64,000 bases of DNA. It comes from Linanthus parryae. Its lineage: Eukaryota; Streptophyta; Magnoliopsida; Ericales; Polemoniaceae. Shown here piece after piece: positions 19,930-30,747 of the stretch (positions are counted from its first letter, which is position 1; the number at the start of each line of letters is the position of its first letter). The position numbers and the translations under genes were made by a program. Location: contig JALGPY010000004.1 in assembly GCA_023055425.1 (NCBI GenBank), positions 114,927,504-114,991,503 of the forward strand, read 5' to 3'. The notes under the pieces were generated by a model. That model was not told where the DNA came from, searched no databases, and saw only the letters and a list, made by a program, of their open reading frames with translations.

Positions 19930-20989
19930 TGAACTGTATTTACATGATTATATGGTTTTTTCTTGTTAAATTTGACTGTTTTAGTTGTAACTTTGAGTGG
20001 TTAATGTTAACTGTTTTAGCTCTCCCATGAGATTCCATTTATTTCTAATCTACCTCTATCTGTTGAATATTTGTGCATGCTGTTATTCATAGAATTAGTA
20101 GAGCATATGACTTGTTGCTATTTACTGCCCCTGCATGGAAAATGATATAACATTCTAAATAGGTGGGAGTGATCATTGATACGAGGAATGGGGTCACCTA
20201 TCATTCGGTTGCGATATGCTATTTCAGTGGATCTGAGCTTAACTTAGTTTAATTTGTTTCATAGTGGTATGATAGTCTTGGATATTAATTTTATTTCTTT
20301 TCGGTATATCATGCTTGTATTCCTTTGAAGCTTGTTGACTAAGTTTGTCAAGGTCAACAACCTTCGGAGGTTCATTCCCTGCCATGTAACTTATAGTACC
20401 GGCTTTATATTCTTAGGTCTCCCACAGACTTTCCAAGATTTTATTTTGTTTCTGTCCCTCAAATCTTGGCAGTGTTTTTATCTGAGGGTCCTCTCGAGAG
20501 AGTATTTAGAATGATTGACATGAAAAACATCTCTGGGGTCTCTGAGGACTATCCCAGTTGTTCCTCCCTGCTCAAGCCAAGTTGGAAACACATCCATCGT
20601 TTTGTCATACTCATATTTTTCAACAAAACCTTAAGAGCTAACTTAAGTCTCACAATCGTATATAGAATAAAAGTAAAAAATCTAAACCCAAAAGGAGAAC
20701 TTCGTTATTCTCTGCACGTGAGTAATGATTTTGTCACTTCACATTTGACTCGGAGATTTTTCTCTGTATTTTATTTACTATGTTCTTATTACATCTCCCT
20801 CCTAATACAAACATTACAAAATATATGTAGCAAAAAAGCTGGTACCAAACACTTGACACTCAGCCCAGAGATTGTTCTCTGTTTCCTATTTATCATCTTC
20901 TTACTGCAGCGCCCCTCCTTGCATAATTAGCACAAAACATAGCGCCATAAACAATTTCCATGTGTGCCTCCCTGTGTGGAAATCAAAGA
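19930..20989 (+). other. Second copy of the F-box downstream flank
   Basis: Aligns by eye with 12660-14844 and then directly with 15837 onward, without the ~1 kb present between them in the first copy. No gene is recognised. Confidence 0.6.
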
Positions 20990-21059
20990 TCAGTGTGGCA
21001 GTTTGTGTTGATATGATGATATCATTAGAGGTATATGGCATTTGCTATCTAAAGACCTA

Positions 21060-21560
21060 ACCCTGATACAGCATATGCCTTTTACTGGTGTTGTACGCAT
21101 TGGAGATCATTAGTCTTCGAATACAGAAGCATCAGAATCCCAATCCACTCCCTAGGTCTGATTGTTGCGGGTAGGACCAGTCCAGCAGGAAAAAGGCAGT
21201 TCCTAGCCTGTGTTCTATGAGTTCATCTTGAAAGTTCATATCAGTGATCATACCAAGGTTTCTTGTTTGGTTGGAAAAGCTTGATTGTGTATTTGGATAA
21301 CCCTCTCACTGGTGTTGGTGTTCAACTCCCACCACGGTTACCAATTTGATAACTAGAGTGACTTGATCAGATTTCTTGATAGTGATTTTCTATGGACTAC
21401 ATGACATGAGTCTCCGTAAATTTGGCGACAAGTCTTGGTAGTAGTATCCGGCCAATGATACATTGAAGGCATACTCTTTAAGGAGTGAAATTTGGATGTT
21501 CGAAACATAGTCAAGTTTATCTGGTCATATTGTTTCCTGAAGCCACATTTGTTCTCATTC
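21060..21560 (+). pseudogene. F-box/DUF295 pseudogene (copy 2 of the duplicated pair)
   Basis: Degenerate relative of 16060-16560. ATGCCTTTTACTGGTGTTGTACGCATTGGAGATCATTAG corresponds to the F-box end (MPFTGV...WRSL), followed by YRSIRIPIHSLGLIVAGRT and later LGKLDCVFG-type debris. All frames carry stops. It confirms that the pair arose by segmental duplication. Confidence 0.6.
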
Positions 21561-22690
21561 TTGAACAATATCTGTGAACCATCTACAGCACTTTTTCTAG
21601 CAAATCCTCTGGTTGGCCATCCTTTTGCTGTGGTACATTGTCCCTAAACACGTCTTAGAGTGGTATGTCTTTCAGAATGTAGATCTTACTTCGTTCTTCA
21701 GAGTTCAGACATTTTTTTAATGGTCTTCTCAGTGTCAGTATTTGGTGTTTTTTCATTGATTTCAGACTGATCTGATCAAGTTTCTTTGTGATTCCCACCA
21801 TTAAAGATCTCATTACCTCTTTTTGAATTCTCTCTGCTCAATTTTTACACTCTTTAGGGCCGTCCAATTATTTTAGCTTGGTGTGGGCTTGAACTAGACA
21901 ACTTGGCAACTTCATCTCCCATATCTGCCTTTACATTTTAACTGCCTTTGGATAATTACTATTTCTCTCTTCATTTGCATTTTTTCAGTCTTTTATTATT
22001 GATGTAACATAGGCCATGCATTTTGTAAAAATATGGTTTGACCAAAACGATAAGATCATTAGTATAATTTGAAATTTTCTTTCATTTGCGCTGAGAAAAG
22101 TACTTTTTCTCCCATGTCGTTTGATAAAGTGATAAAATTAGTGTTCTAATTATTCTGATGCTCTTTTGAGTCAGAATAATGACAATCGGGGTTTCCCTTC
22201 ATTGTTGTGTAGGCAAATTATGCTGCATTTCAGACGGGAAGGGGAGGATGTTACCGGTGTGTGGACCACGCGAAAGATAAATTCAGGCATTCAGCAGTCA
22301 AACAAACATCAAAATACATCGGTACGTCTATGTCATGGTGAAACTGCTTTCACATAAAAACTGAACTTTTATCCATTTTTGTGGGCTCATCCGCTAATGC
22401 ATTCATGTTGGTGGTTTCTCAAATAGAAGTATATGCATTTTAAACACCCGAATTATAACTCAAATTGCACGGAAACTGAAATTTTACTCATTTTCAGGGC
22501 AGGAAGTAATTTTCTAAAAAAAATAATAATACTGAAACTAGTGGCAGTGAGATAAAAATTATGACGACACTCCTAAAAAGTAGAACATAAATTACGACAA
22601 CATTTGCAAAATATAACTACATCAAGTACTATAAATCGCCTTTTGTATGGAAGCAGACTATGAGGTACAGTAAATAATTTACTCGGTGAA
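21561..22690. other. Non-coding remainder of the duplicated block and spacer
   Basis: 21580-22360 matches 16600-17480. From 22360 to 22690 I see only AT-rich sequence without features. Confidence 0.45.
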
Positions 22691-22691
22691 C

Positions 22692-23327
22692 TTAAGAATG
22701 TGGATTTAACTTTGATAATTTCAGAATGTGGAGTTGGGGAAGGAATTGATGGTTTACAGCATAGTCATCAATTACTTTCCAGGACTTGTCCCCAACTTGG
22801 CAGTAAGCTAACTCGCCCCACCCATAGAATACTAGTACCAAACAATCCGAGGCTGTCACCCGTGAAGGAGATGCTGACAAAATTGCTTTCTCTAGGTACC
22901 ACTTTGACATTTGTTTGTCTTCCGGGCGTGGTCTAGGGAGGGTAGTAACTGATGGGAAATCAGTCCGCACACCTATGAAAGGGTCATGCAAATACATATC
23001 CATGGCATTGGTTACCATTACAAGCCAACCTTGGTGTGAGCCGCGACACAAATGTAGGTGGGGAATAGATAGAATTGGCAAATCATGCTCTTTGTCGATG
23101 TTTTTACCAACTGGGTAGGCTAGGAATCGGCGTGTTTGGCTGCTGGTGCTAGTGCTTGCTGGAACAATCAGGCCCAGGATTTTTGTTGGGATCTTGATGC
23201 TTCTGTAGTCCTTAACAATTGACCTCCACATTTTGCATACACGGCGAAAGGGTACGTGATCGGTCAGGGCCAGTCTTTTGAAGATGAGCCTCCATAAATC
23301 TTTGGGCAGGTCATGCCATGTCGCCAT
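22692..23327 (-). pseudogene. N-terminal half of an F-box/DUF295 gene
   Basis: 211-aa open frame. The F-box is intact (LPKDLWRLIFKRLALTDH, VCKMWRSIVKDY), followed by the first half of DUF295 (RFLAYPVGKNIDKEHDLPIL, SHQGWLVMVTNAMDMYLHD, SKWYLEKAILSAS, CLVLVFYGWGELAYCQVGD). The family sequence ends at about VIDDYAV, near 22755, and the last 20 residues are unrelated. Relatives have about 390 residues, so the C-terminal half is missing here. A matching C-terminal half of the same subfamily lies on the opposite strand just upstream (23440-23805). A truncated protein could be made, but loss of function is more likely. Confidence 0.75.
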
Positions 23328-23439
23328 AGCATGAAGCTTTTAGCTATCACCCTTCAGTTTCACTGCCAACAAGTTTCAGCACAATTGGGATCGAATCCGA
23401 GCACCCGCTAACCCAGAGTGAATAATAACCTTCAATTAC

Positions 23440-23805
23440 CTTACGTGTCATGTTGGTACCTGGCCGATGACATGAAGATGATTAGGTCTCTGACGACGCT
23501 AATGGCGACGGAGATGAAGATGAAGGATGGTACCTTGACAACTTGGACGGAAGAGGAGAAGAAGAAACAGCCGGAGGAGAACGTGAAGAATCTGAAGAAG
23601 GGTATGACATTACCAATTGCCTCGATGATTTCTATTATGATGATGATAACTTCACTAGTCAGGTCTGCAATGTCATGTGCTAAACAAGTTTTCAAGTTAG
23701 AGACAAGTGCTTCTAGGCGGAGTTGGGTTCGAGTTGAGGAATTTAGTGGCGGGGCATTATTTCTTGGTTTTATTCAGTCCTTTGCACAGCCAAATGTTTA
23801 ACCTG
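23440..23805 (+). pseudogene. C-terminal fragment of an F-box/DUF295 gene
   Basis: The first part is readable in one frame as the acidic insert typical of this subfamily (DDANGDGDEDEGWYLDNL, then CLDDFYYDDDNFTSQV). After a stop and a frame change near 23680 it continues as FKLETSASRRSWVRVEEFSGG and ALFLGFIQSFAQ, the family's FK(L/M)DTS...WIEV..LNGGA motif. It stops at TAA about 23800. Only about a third of a gene remains. Confidence 0.7.
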
Positions 23806-24959
23806 ATGGGGTTATGAAATGGGTGTGTTTTGGTTGAAGGACTCCAGGTTTGAACCTCTCTGCTTTGTTGGATCATGTTTGAGCTGATTGTCCAAAACAT
23901 TGGGATGGTGGACTGGATGTCTAAGATTACTATAGTATGACTTGGGCCATAACTCATAAAGTTGACCTTTTAGATAAGTGGGTGTCCCAAATCATACTAT
24001 CGTGCTCCTCTCTCGCGGTGCTTAATCTACCCAGCATGCTTGGACGATTACAAATCGACAAAGACAGGTCCAGCAGGGATTACGCCCGTGAGCTGTTAGT
24101 TCCACCGTATCTCGTTTAAATTTAATTTGAAATTTGATTTGACTTTTTTACAGATCTATGAAATTGTTCGGAGATGATTTAATTTTTGCTCATTGTGTCC
24201 ATAAGTGTCTATCTTGGAAATTAAATAATTACTGCTAAAAATTTATATATGGCCTGTCTTCAAATGACGTGAACGTGAAACTTAGGGTTCCAGAAGCTCC
24301 TACTTTACCAAGGATGCAGGGCCTCATGGTACCTAATTAAGACTCATGAGACTTTCATTGTGTTGGTGATGGCTTCTGTGGTGTGGTGTTGGAGTTGTTG
24401 TTAATGGTGGTGTTGGCGTTGTTGTTAGTGGTGGTGTTGATGTTGGTGGTGGTGTGTCTTGACTTTACAGAAGGAGAGTACTGTACGCAGGTCTGTTGCT
24501 TTTTGCTTCCTGTTGTTGCTCGTTAAGTCGTTAGTCATTACAATGAAGCCATTATGAGAGTTTTCTTACATGTTAATAACCAAACAGACTGATTATGGCC
24601 AACTGGGATAGAGTTCACAGGATGAGAGTCTGTGTTTGAGGTCTAAAATCATCTCTACACTGTGGTAATGAGATAGGTGTGTTTCACTAATGGGACTCTA
24701 GTTTTGGACCTCCATGCTTGACTAACTCTGGATTTACGAAGCCACATCTCATATGATGACTCCGATGACAGTGTTAGGACCCTAGTTTCTCACTCTTAAT
24801 CATATGTTCTTCTATTTAAGTTTAGATTCTCAGTAGTTGATGTAAATCTTTTTCCTGGGTTTGAAATAAATATTCGTTCATTTTTTTTTTAAATCTCAGT
24901 TTGATTTTTAGATATTTGATGCAACATTTTCAATTCCAAACTTGTTCCAGGATTAGTAA
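23806..24959. other. Intergenic, with a GTT/GGT-rich simple repeat at 24360-24460
   Basis: No gene recognised. 24360-24460 is an imperfect (GTT/GGT)n stretch. The remainder is AT-rich and featureless to the eye. Confidence 0.45.
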
Positions 24960-25115
24960 AGTTATGAGAAGCACCAGTACCTGCAACCAAAACACGGACG
25001 TTCCTAGCCTACCCAGTTGTAAAGATCACGATAAAGAGTGATCGCCAGTTCTATCAATTCCAAACCTACATAATGTGATGCCGTTCCAACAAGGTTGGAC
25101 CAGCATCGCCCTCTT
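24960..25115 (+). pseudogene. F-box/DUF295 relic
   Basis: CGGACGTTCCTAGCCTACCCAGTTG matches the family motif RFLAYPVGKN, followed by a damaged version of IDKEHDLPILSIPHLH (ATCACGATAAAGAGTGATCG, CTATCAATTCCAAACCTACAT) and a remnant of QGW. No frame stays open. Only about 50 codons are recognisable. Confidence 0.6.
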
Positions 25116-25561
25116 ACCAGTGCCCGGTTCGACGTGCTACCAAGTTGCTTACCTCCTGAGAGCTGCTTTCCCAGTAGACGCATCAATGTCCAACTGCTAC
25201 ACACGCAAATCCTGCAGATGCTATTTTATTATTGGCAAAAATGCACCCATAGGCCATAGTTTCTTTTATCAGTGGATTTGGTACCCATAGTTTAAAATCA
25301 TGCACCCACGGTCTCATACTTCCAAAAACACGCATTATAGGTACCCACCAGTAACTTTCATTACATTTGTTGCACGGATTTTTTTTTAGCCGGGGGTGTT
25401 TATGTCTTTTCGGCCACAAAAGATAGAAGATGAAGATGACGTAGAATTTGAAGATGGTGAAGAAGAAGAAGATAAACCCTCGTATAAATCCCCCCAACTT
25501 TTCCCAGTTCTGTAAACAACAATCAAAATCCATTCGAAATCACACAGCACAAATTCGAATC

Positions 25562-25868
25562 ATGTCGTCTTCGAAGATTTCCTCAAGTAGAACAATCAAA
25601 CCCAGAAGTTGTTGCTTATGCGCCTTCCTCAACTTCCAACTCCATGTACCCTTTAATCAAAGTGAGAGATGTGGTGGAGAATCTATTCCCTGATAACCCT
25701 AATCCCCAATCTCAACCCTTATTTGCAGCAATCGAAGAAGTCCTGATTCAGATCCCGGGAACGATCGTCCACCTCGTCGACAAACAACAAAGCAACGAAC
25801 TCGCCTGCGGCGACCTCACGATCGTCTGTATCCGGCAAAGCGAGAACGTCGTGGCTATACCAGGTTGA
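25562..25868 (+). pseudogene. Captured fragment of an ERD7/senescence-associated gene
   Basis: After ATGTCGTCTTCGAAG the frame shifts by one base and then reads FPQVEQSNPEVVAYAPSS, YPLIKVRDVVENLFPDNP, EEVLIQIPGTIVHLVDKQQ and ELACGDLTIVCIRQSENVVA. This is the N-terminal senescence-domain region of plant ERD7-like proteins (compare At4g35985), which are linked to drought and membrane lipid changes. Homology ends after VVAI at about 25862, close to where an exon boundary would be expected. The rest of the protein is absent. A 5' UTR-like stretch precedes it. Acquisition of exon 1 by the Pack-MULE explains it best. Confidence 0.75.
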
Positions 25869-26579
25869 GAAGAGCATATTCCAGACCACAATTGATCAAT
25901 TGTGATATGGAGTACAAGAGTAGGATCCACCAGCACCCCCAACCTCCCCACTGACTGGAATGCTTTCCATTATTCTCTGAAACAAAAGGTCGAACAGTTT
26001 GTGGGCATATTCATGTACAACGCTTATATTTAGTTGGTTCGATTTAGAACTACTTAGTTGATGAATAGATATGAAGAATTGATTGAAACAAAAGAATAGA
26101 GTATTTTTCCAATGAATCGGGTACCTGGGTTCTTGAAAGCAAAGCTTGTGCTCGAAAAGGTAGCTTCTTTCGATAATAAATTGGAGGAATTGCCTATGGG
26201 TAGTGGTGCTGCTGAGAGATGCCGCCATTAAGGGGTGAATGATGTCGAAGATGAAACTGAAGCACTGCCATGGTTTCAGAAAATTTACTTCTTTGAGAAT
26301 AATGGATTCATCGGAATCACTAATCAGTGGTGGTCGCCGTGGCAACTTGTGGGCGATGGTTGTTTGCCGTGGTGTGCTTGCCGTGCCTGGCGGCGGCTGT
26401 GGGTGGTTGGTTGTTTGTCGCATTGTGTTCTTCGCTCCCTTCCATCCACTCTCTCCTTTTGCATATCTGGACTCTCTCTTCTCAGCTCTGGAGTTCCATC
26501 GCTCGTATTAAGGATTCATCGACCTTACTAGTGATTTCAGATTTGGAGAAGTGGTGGCTTTGGTGGCAGTTGCGGTGGT
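25869..26579. other. Pack-MULE interior without a recognised gene
   Basis: The minus strand is open from 26423 to 25896 (175 aa), but the sequence resembles no family I know. It could be a second captured fragment. Confidence 0.3.
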
Positions 26580-26869
26580 TCTTTATCTTCTTCTTCACCA
26601 TCTTCAATTTCTTCATCATCTTCATCTTTTTTTTTTTTTTTCTTTTTTTTTTTCTTTTGTGGCTGAAAATGACGAAAACACCCTCAGCTAAAAAATATCG
26701 TCCACCAAATGTAATGGAAGTTACTGGTGGGTACTTAAAATGCGTGTTTTTGGAAGTATGAGATCGTGGGTGCATAATTTTAAACTATGAGTACCATCCA
26801 CTGATAAAGGAAACTATGGGTACCTCTCGTGCATTTTTGCCTTTATTATTTGGCAAGTCTTCAATCTTG

Positions 26870-27578
26870 GTATGCTCTAGGACTGCAACTCGGGCGGGCT
26901 GGGCGGGTTGACGCCCTTGTCCAAGCCCAAGCCCGAGTTCTGTCGGGGCTGCCCAAGCCCAACCCAGCCCGGGTTAGAGCATCGTCAACCCGTCCAAGCC
27001 CAAATTCGAACAAACCAATTCGGGTTCGGGTTGAATTCGGGCTAGCCCATTCAACTAAATAAATTGACATAATTATCACATTCAAATCAATTAAATTGTC
27101 CCCTTAAAGTTAAGTTAATACCTTACATAAACAATAGATACCGAATGTAGACACTTCAAATTTTGTTATTTAATGCTAAAAAAATAATGACTATATACTG
27201 TTATAGTGAATTGAAAAATTATCCATTCTACAAGAGAATACTAGATTTTTTACGAAGAAAATCTATTAGGTGTGAACATAAACGTAAATAAAAATATTAC
27301 TAATAATCAAGAGAAAAATAAGAGATTCTTGATAAATATGCGATATGATACTGACCAAATATAACATATATAGGTAATGAAAATACAACTGGGGCAATTC
27401 GGGCTAGCCCGTTGTTTAATATTTGTACCCAAGCCCGACCCTAATTGCAATTCGGGCTGAGAATTTCTGCCCAAGCCCGTCCATATTACTGAAAACATTT
27501 GCCCAAGCCCGAATTTAGTCCGGGCTGGGTTCGGGTTGGTCAGGTTCAGCCCGTCCAAGTTGCACCCCTAGTATGCTC
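26870..27578. mobile_element. hAT-type MITE with 8-bp target duplication
   Basis: The element is 26878-27570 (693 bp), flanked by the perfect 8-bp repeat GTATGCTC (26870-26877, 27571-27578). Its ends, TAGGACTGCAACTCGGGCGGG and (reversed) TAGGGGTGCAACTTGGACGGG, are hAT-like inverted repeats. Both ends are full of GCCCAAGCCCG/CGGGCTTGGGC motifs that can fold, around an AT-rich centre. No transposase. Confidence 0.85.
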
Positions 27579-28184
27579 TATCTTCCAAGATGGGGGCGGA
27601 GATAGGTTGGACATAGTTAAGTTGGCCCTCTGCCCACACTGAATTTATTTTATGTTCAGATGCTATTTTCTACAAGGTAAAGTTAAGTTGATTACAACCT
27701 GCTCACTGCAGACCTTATGTGTAACGTTGGTACCTGGTGGAGTCAGATTACCAGTTACTACTTGAAATCTCGAGGAGAAAGACCGCATTTTCACTAGCTT
27801 TGTTGAATGAGATGGTAAGATGTTTGTACACATGAATTCAGTTGATTCTTTTTAAGAAAGGTAAGGTACGGTAAAGTTTCAAACCCGAAAAAAATTAGAG
27901 TCGTGACAGCTGGTAGTGAAAAATTAAGAGACAGGATCTTGGATGAATATATTACTACTACTTGAAAAATTACATATCCAAACCTTGTATCTTTTTCCTA
28001 CTGTATCTTAATATATACCTGAAGAACAAAACCATTTAGAAAAAAAATATTTGTTGTAGCCTTAGTTGCTGCTTTTGCTTTGCTTTGTACTGCAATGTTG
28101 GAATCTATCTACGTTTTACGATAATGATGATCTTAAAGATTTTTGCAAAAATAAAATAAAATTGATTCTATCTGTCACACAGAG
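27579..28184. other. Spacer with no recognised features
   Basis: AT-rich sequence between the MITE and the CYP59 copy. No coding signal was seen. Confidence 0.4.
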
Positions 28185-29540
28185 ACCTCATCTCCTCCCA
28201 TCACCGTGGCGCCTTCTATCACAACCAAAACTTCTATCAATTTCTCTGCTGATCTTTCCGTTATGCCTGTGGCGGGAGCCTTTCTCATGCTCCATTCGCT
28301 TCAGATTCCCTGGAAATAGGCGTCCCACATTTTGTTTCTTGTTATGATCTTCTCTACTATCCAAGTCCTTGCGTTTCTTCCCTCGCTGCGGGCTTACAGG
28401 AGTATCCTCATCAAATACCATATCATATTCATACCTTGAGCTATTACTTGCCCGACGCTGAGTATTGTCATCCTTCAATGTGTACTGTGAGGGTTTCTCC
28501 TTGTTTGAAGAGTCCTCATCACAAATTCACAATCCTTGGCCACATCATCCAGATCACCACATCTAAAACATCCTTTCGCCATGTCTTTCCGTCTGTACTG
28601 GGACCACAATTTGGCAACACTTTGACTAAAATCTACACGTATCCTCCTGTCATCAATCAAAGCATTGTCCATCTTAAAGTACGCTTGTTCACAAGAATCC
28701 TTATCCTCAAACTCGATGAAAGCGTAACATAAACTGTCACCCGTCTTGAAATCCCGTATCACTTCAGCCGACGTGACAGTTCCGAAACGTGAAAAGACAA
28801 TATGCAAATCTTCATCCTTAGTACGCATGTGGAATGTCTCCTATACTCTCAAGTACTACAGCACTGGAATGGGCTTCCTTCGCCCGGAGAACCTCCTCAA
28901 GCTCTGATGCACCCAACTGTTCATCCAGGGGCACCCAATCATCTTCGAGTCACGGCACGTCCTCGTCTTCAACCTCGTTTTTAGGTTTTCCTTGAGGGGA
29001 AGCATCTGGAATTAACTCGGTTAGGTTAGGGGGATCTTCAAAAGGGTCATCTAGTATGCAAGTGTGCTTGATTCTTATGTTTTTGTACAGCCTATTGTTC
29101 TTTTCGTTGACATAAGTTTCGTTTATCCTCCGGAGCGTATCGAAACCCTCTGCAACCTCTCCGAAAACAGTGTGCTTGCCGTCGAGATAGTCAAGATTGT
29201 CGCGTAGAGTGATGTAAAACTGTGAAGCATTGAGTCCTTGCCCAGCGCTAGCCATTGCGACAGTGTCTACTTTAGTGTGCTTCAAGTCCAGACGGATCTC
29301 GTCGCCGAAGAAACGAGCCTGGTCGCCGTACAAGAATCTGTATATTGAGTGGCCACCGGCTCCAGTTCCTGTAGGATCACCGGATTGTGCAGTGAAATCT
29401 TTCTGAACAGTATGGAATAAGCAGCCGTTGTAGTATTTAATCTTGCAGAGCTTGAGGAAATTTTTGGTGGTCAGTGGACACCGATCCGTATGAAGATCAA
29501 TTACTATCTCTCCCAGACTTGTTACAATCAAAACAGACAT
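28185..29540 (-). pseudogene. CYP59: Intronless, broken copy of cyclophilin CYP59
   Basis: CYP59 is a nuclear cyclophilin-RRM protein linked to RNA polymerase II and RNA processing. From the ATG at 29540 the cyclophilin domain is complete ([59 protein letters not shown]). A TGA near 28950 replaces the residue before LEDDWVPLDE. The frame then runs to ESIGDIP, where the start of the RRM is deleted with a frameshift. It continues as [34 protein letters not shown] and the zinc knuckle CFRCGDLDD, then shifts again near 28480. The Arg/Ser-rich tail is mostly lost. All joins are without introns, although plant CYP59 genes are split, so this is probably a retrocopy. No poly(A) trace was found. Confidence 0.85.
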
Positions 29541-30135
29541 TCCCTTGCTACTATGCTAATCTGCTTCACACCTAGGCTAAATCGACTAACAAAATGCCTA
29601 AACTACACCAACCAAAACAAATACGAAAGAGTAGAGGAGAGTAGGACAGAATAATGTAATATCATATGGGTACACGATCTTTGTCGGTAAACAATTTAGG
29701 AACTAATAAACGGGTAGAACAAAAGCTTACTACAAATAACAAAATTTTGAAAAACATATACCCGATAAACAAAGGCGCGGAAACTTTTCAAGTCTTCTTG
29801 TGTCGCACAGTCACAGTCACAGTCTCGTAGATTGCTAGCAACATCAGATGGGTTTATATAGGCACTGTGTATGGCCGTGGATCACTAGCCAACTAGATTC
29901 TGATTTGGAGCCAAAAAGGCATTAGCACCGCCTCAAGTCACATGCCACAGCCTGACCAAGTATGGGCCACTTAATTTGGGCTTGGGCCCAACACAAGGGT
30001 CTATAAAAGGTAAATTTATATACGGCGACTTGGTTTCCAAAACCTGCCTATATATACATTGGATGTTGCTCTCAACAAAGTACCAGAAGAAACATACCAC
30101 AGAGAGTCTCTGTTTTTCCTCTGTTTTTTTTGTCT
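29541..30135. other. Spacer upstream of two divergent gene remnants
   Basis: No gene. A TATA-like CTATAAAAGG at about 30001-30010 lies about 130 bases before the F-box fragment on the plus strand and may be its old promoter. Confidence 0.4.
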
Positions 30136-30249
30136 ATGGCGGCGATCATGTGGAATGATTATCTCCCGAAAGATGTATGGTGGTTAATCATCAGCAAACT
30201 TACCCTGCCCCATCACATACCTTTCGGCGGCGTATGCAGACTACATTGA
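30136..30249 (+). pseudogene. F-box-only N-terminal fragment
   Basis: 37 codons encode the start of a family F-box (MWNDYLPKDVWWLIISKLTL, IPFGGVCR) and end at TGA just where WRS should follow. The DUF295 part is absent on this strand. It lies 500 bases left of the minus-strand DUF295 frame at 30748-31938, which lacks this very portion. Confidence 0.7.
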
Positions 30250-30747
30250 TTTCAGTTTCTCTTCTTTATTGATTTCGGTCTGATGTACTTACATGTGTTT
30301 ATATATACTCAAATTAGGTCTCGCATAGACAAAGATTTAACTTTTTTTTGGGTAAGAATAGATTAGAACATCGCTAGAAGCTCACAAGGACGCCGAATAC
30401 ATTGTTAGGAGATGAATTTGATTTCAGGATATCCTCTGTTCATGCATGAACGATATTAATCAAAAGGATGCGTAGTTGAAAATGACATTTTATTTATTGT
30501 GTTTTATGCGTCTAACCATTCAACTAATGTTGTTTCAAGATACTAACAGAGGAAGTGTCTAGGTAAGGATACCTGTATATATATACACTTGCATCACCCT
30601 GATAATGTTCTCAGATATCATAAGGATATTATAAGGGAAGAAACAAAGAAAATAAGTACTACATTTGAGCAAACTGAAGAAATATCGGATACAAAAGTCG
30701 AACATTTATTAGAAAATACGCATTGAGGCAGATTATGTCATATACAA
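30250..30747. other. Spacer between opposed F-box remnants
   Basis: No coding signal. AT-rich, probably including the 3' untranslated region of the minus-strand gene. Confidence 0.4.

Larger units (their letters stand above)
25225..26850 (+). mobile_element. Pack-MULE with long inverted repeats and 9-bp target duplication
   Basis: The element is 25234-26841 (1608 bp), flanked by the 9-bp repeat TTTATTATT (25225-25233 and 26842-26850). The two ends start GGCAAAAATGCAC and remain complementary for about 240 bases (25234-25480 against 26580-26841), sharing ATGCACCCACG-TCTCATACTTCC and GTACCCACCAGTAACTT. There is no transposase. The interior holds a host gene fragment (25562-25868), which defines a Pack-MULE. 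It is non-autonomous and needs a MULE transposase in trans. Its ends differ from those of the MULE at 3010-9316, so the two are different families. Confidence 0.88.

Noticed and set aside
24360..24460. GTT/GGT-rich stretch as part of a coding region
   Set aside because: Simple repeat with stops nearby and no conserved motif.
26482..26775. Lys-rich minus-strand frame at the right end of the Pack-MULE
   Set aside because: It is made by the poly-T/TCTTC tract in the inverted repeat.
26829..27085. Pro/Arg/Gly-rich frames
   Set aside because: They translate the repeated GCCCAAGCCCG motif of the hAT MITE.
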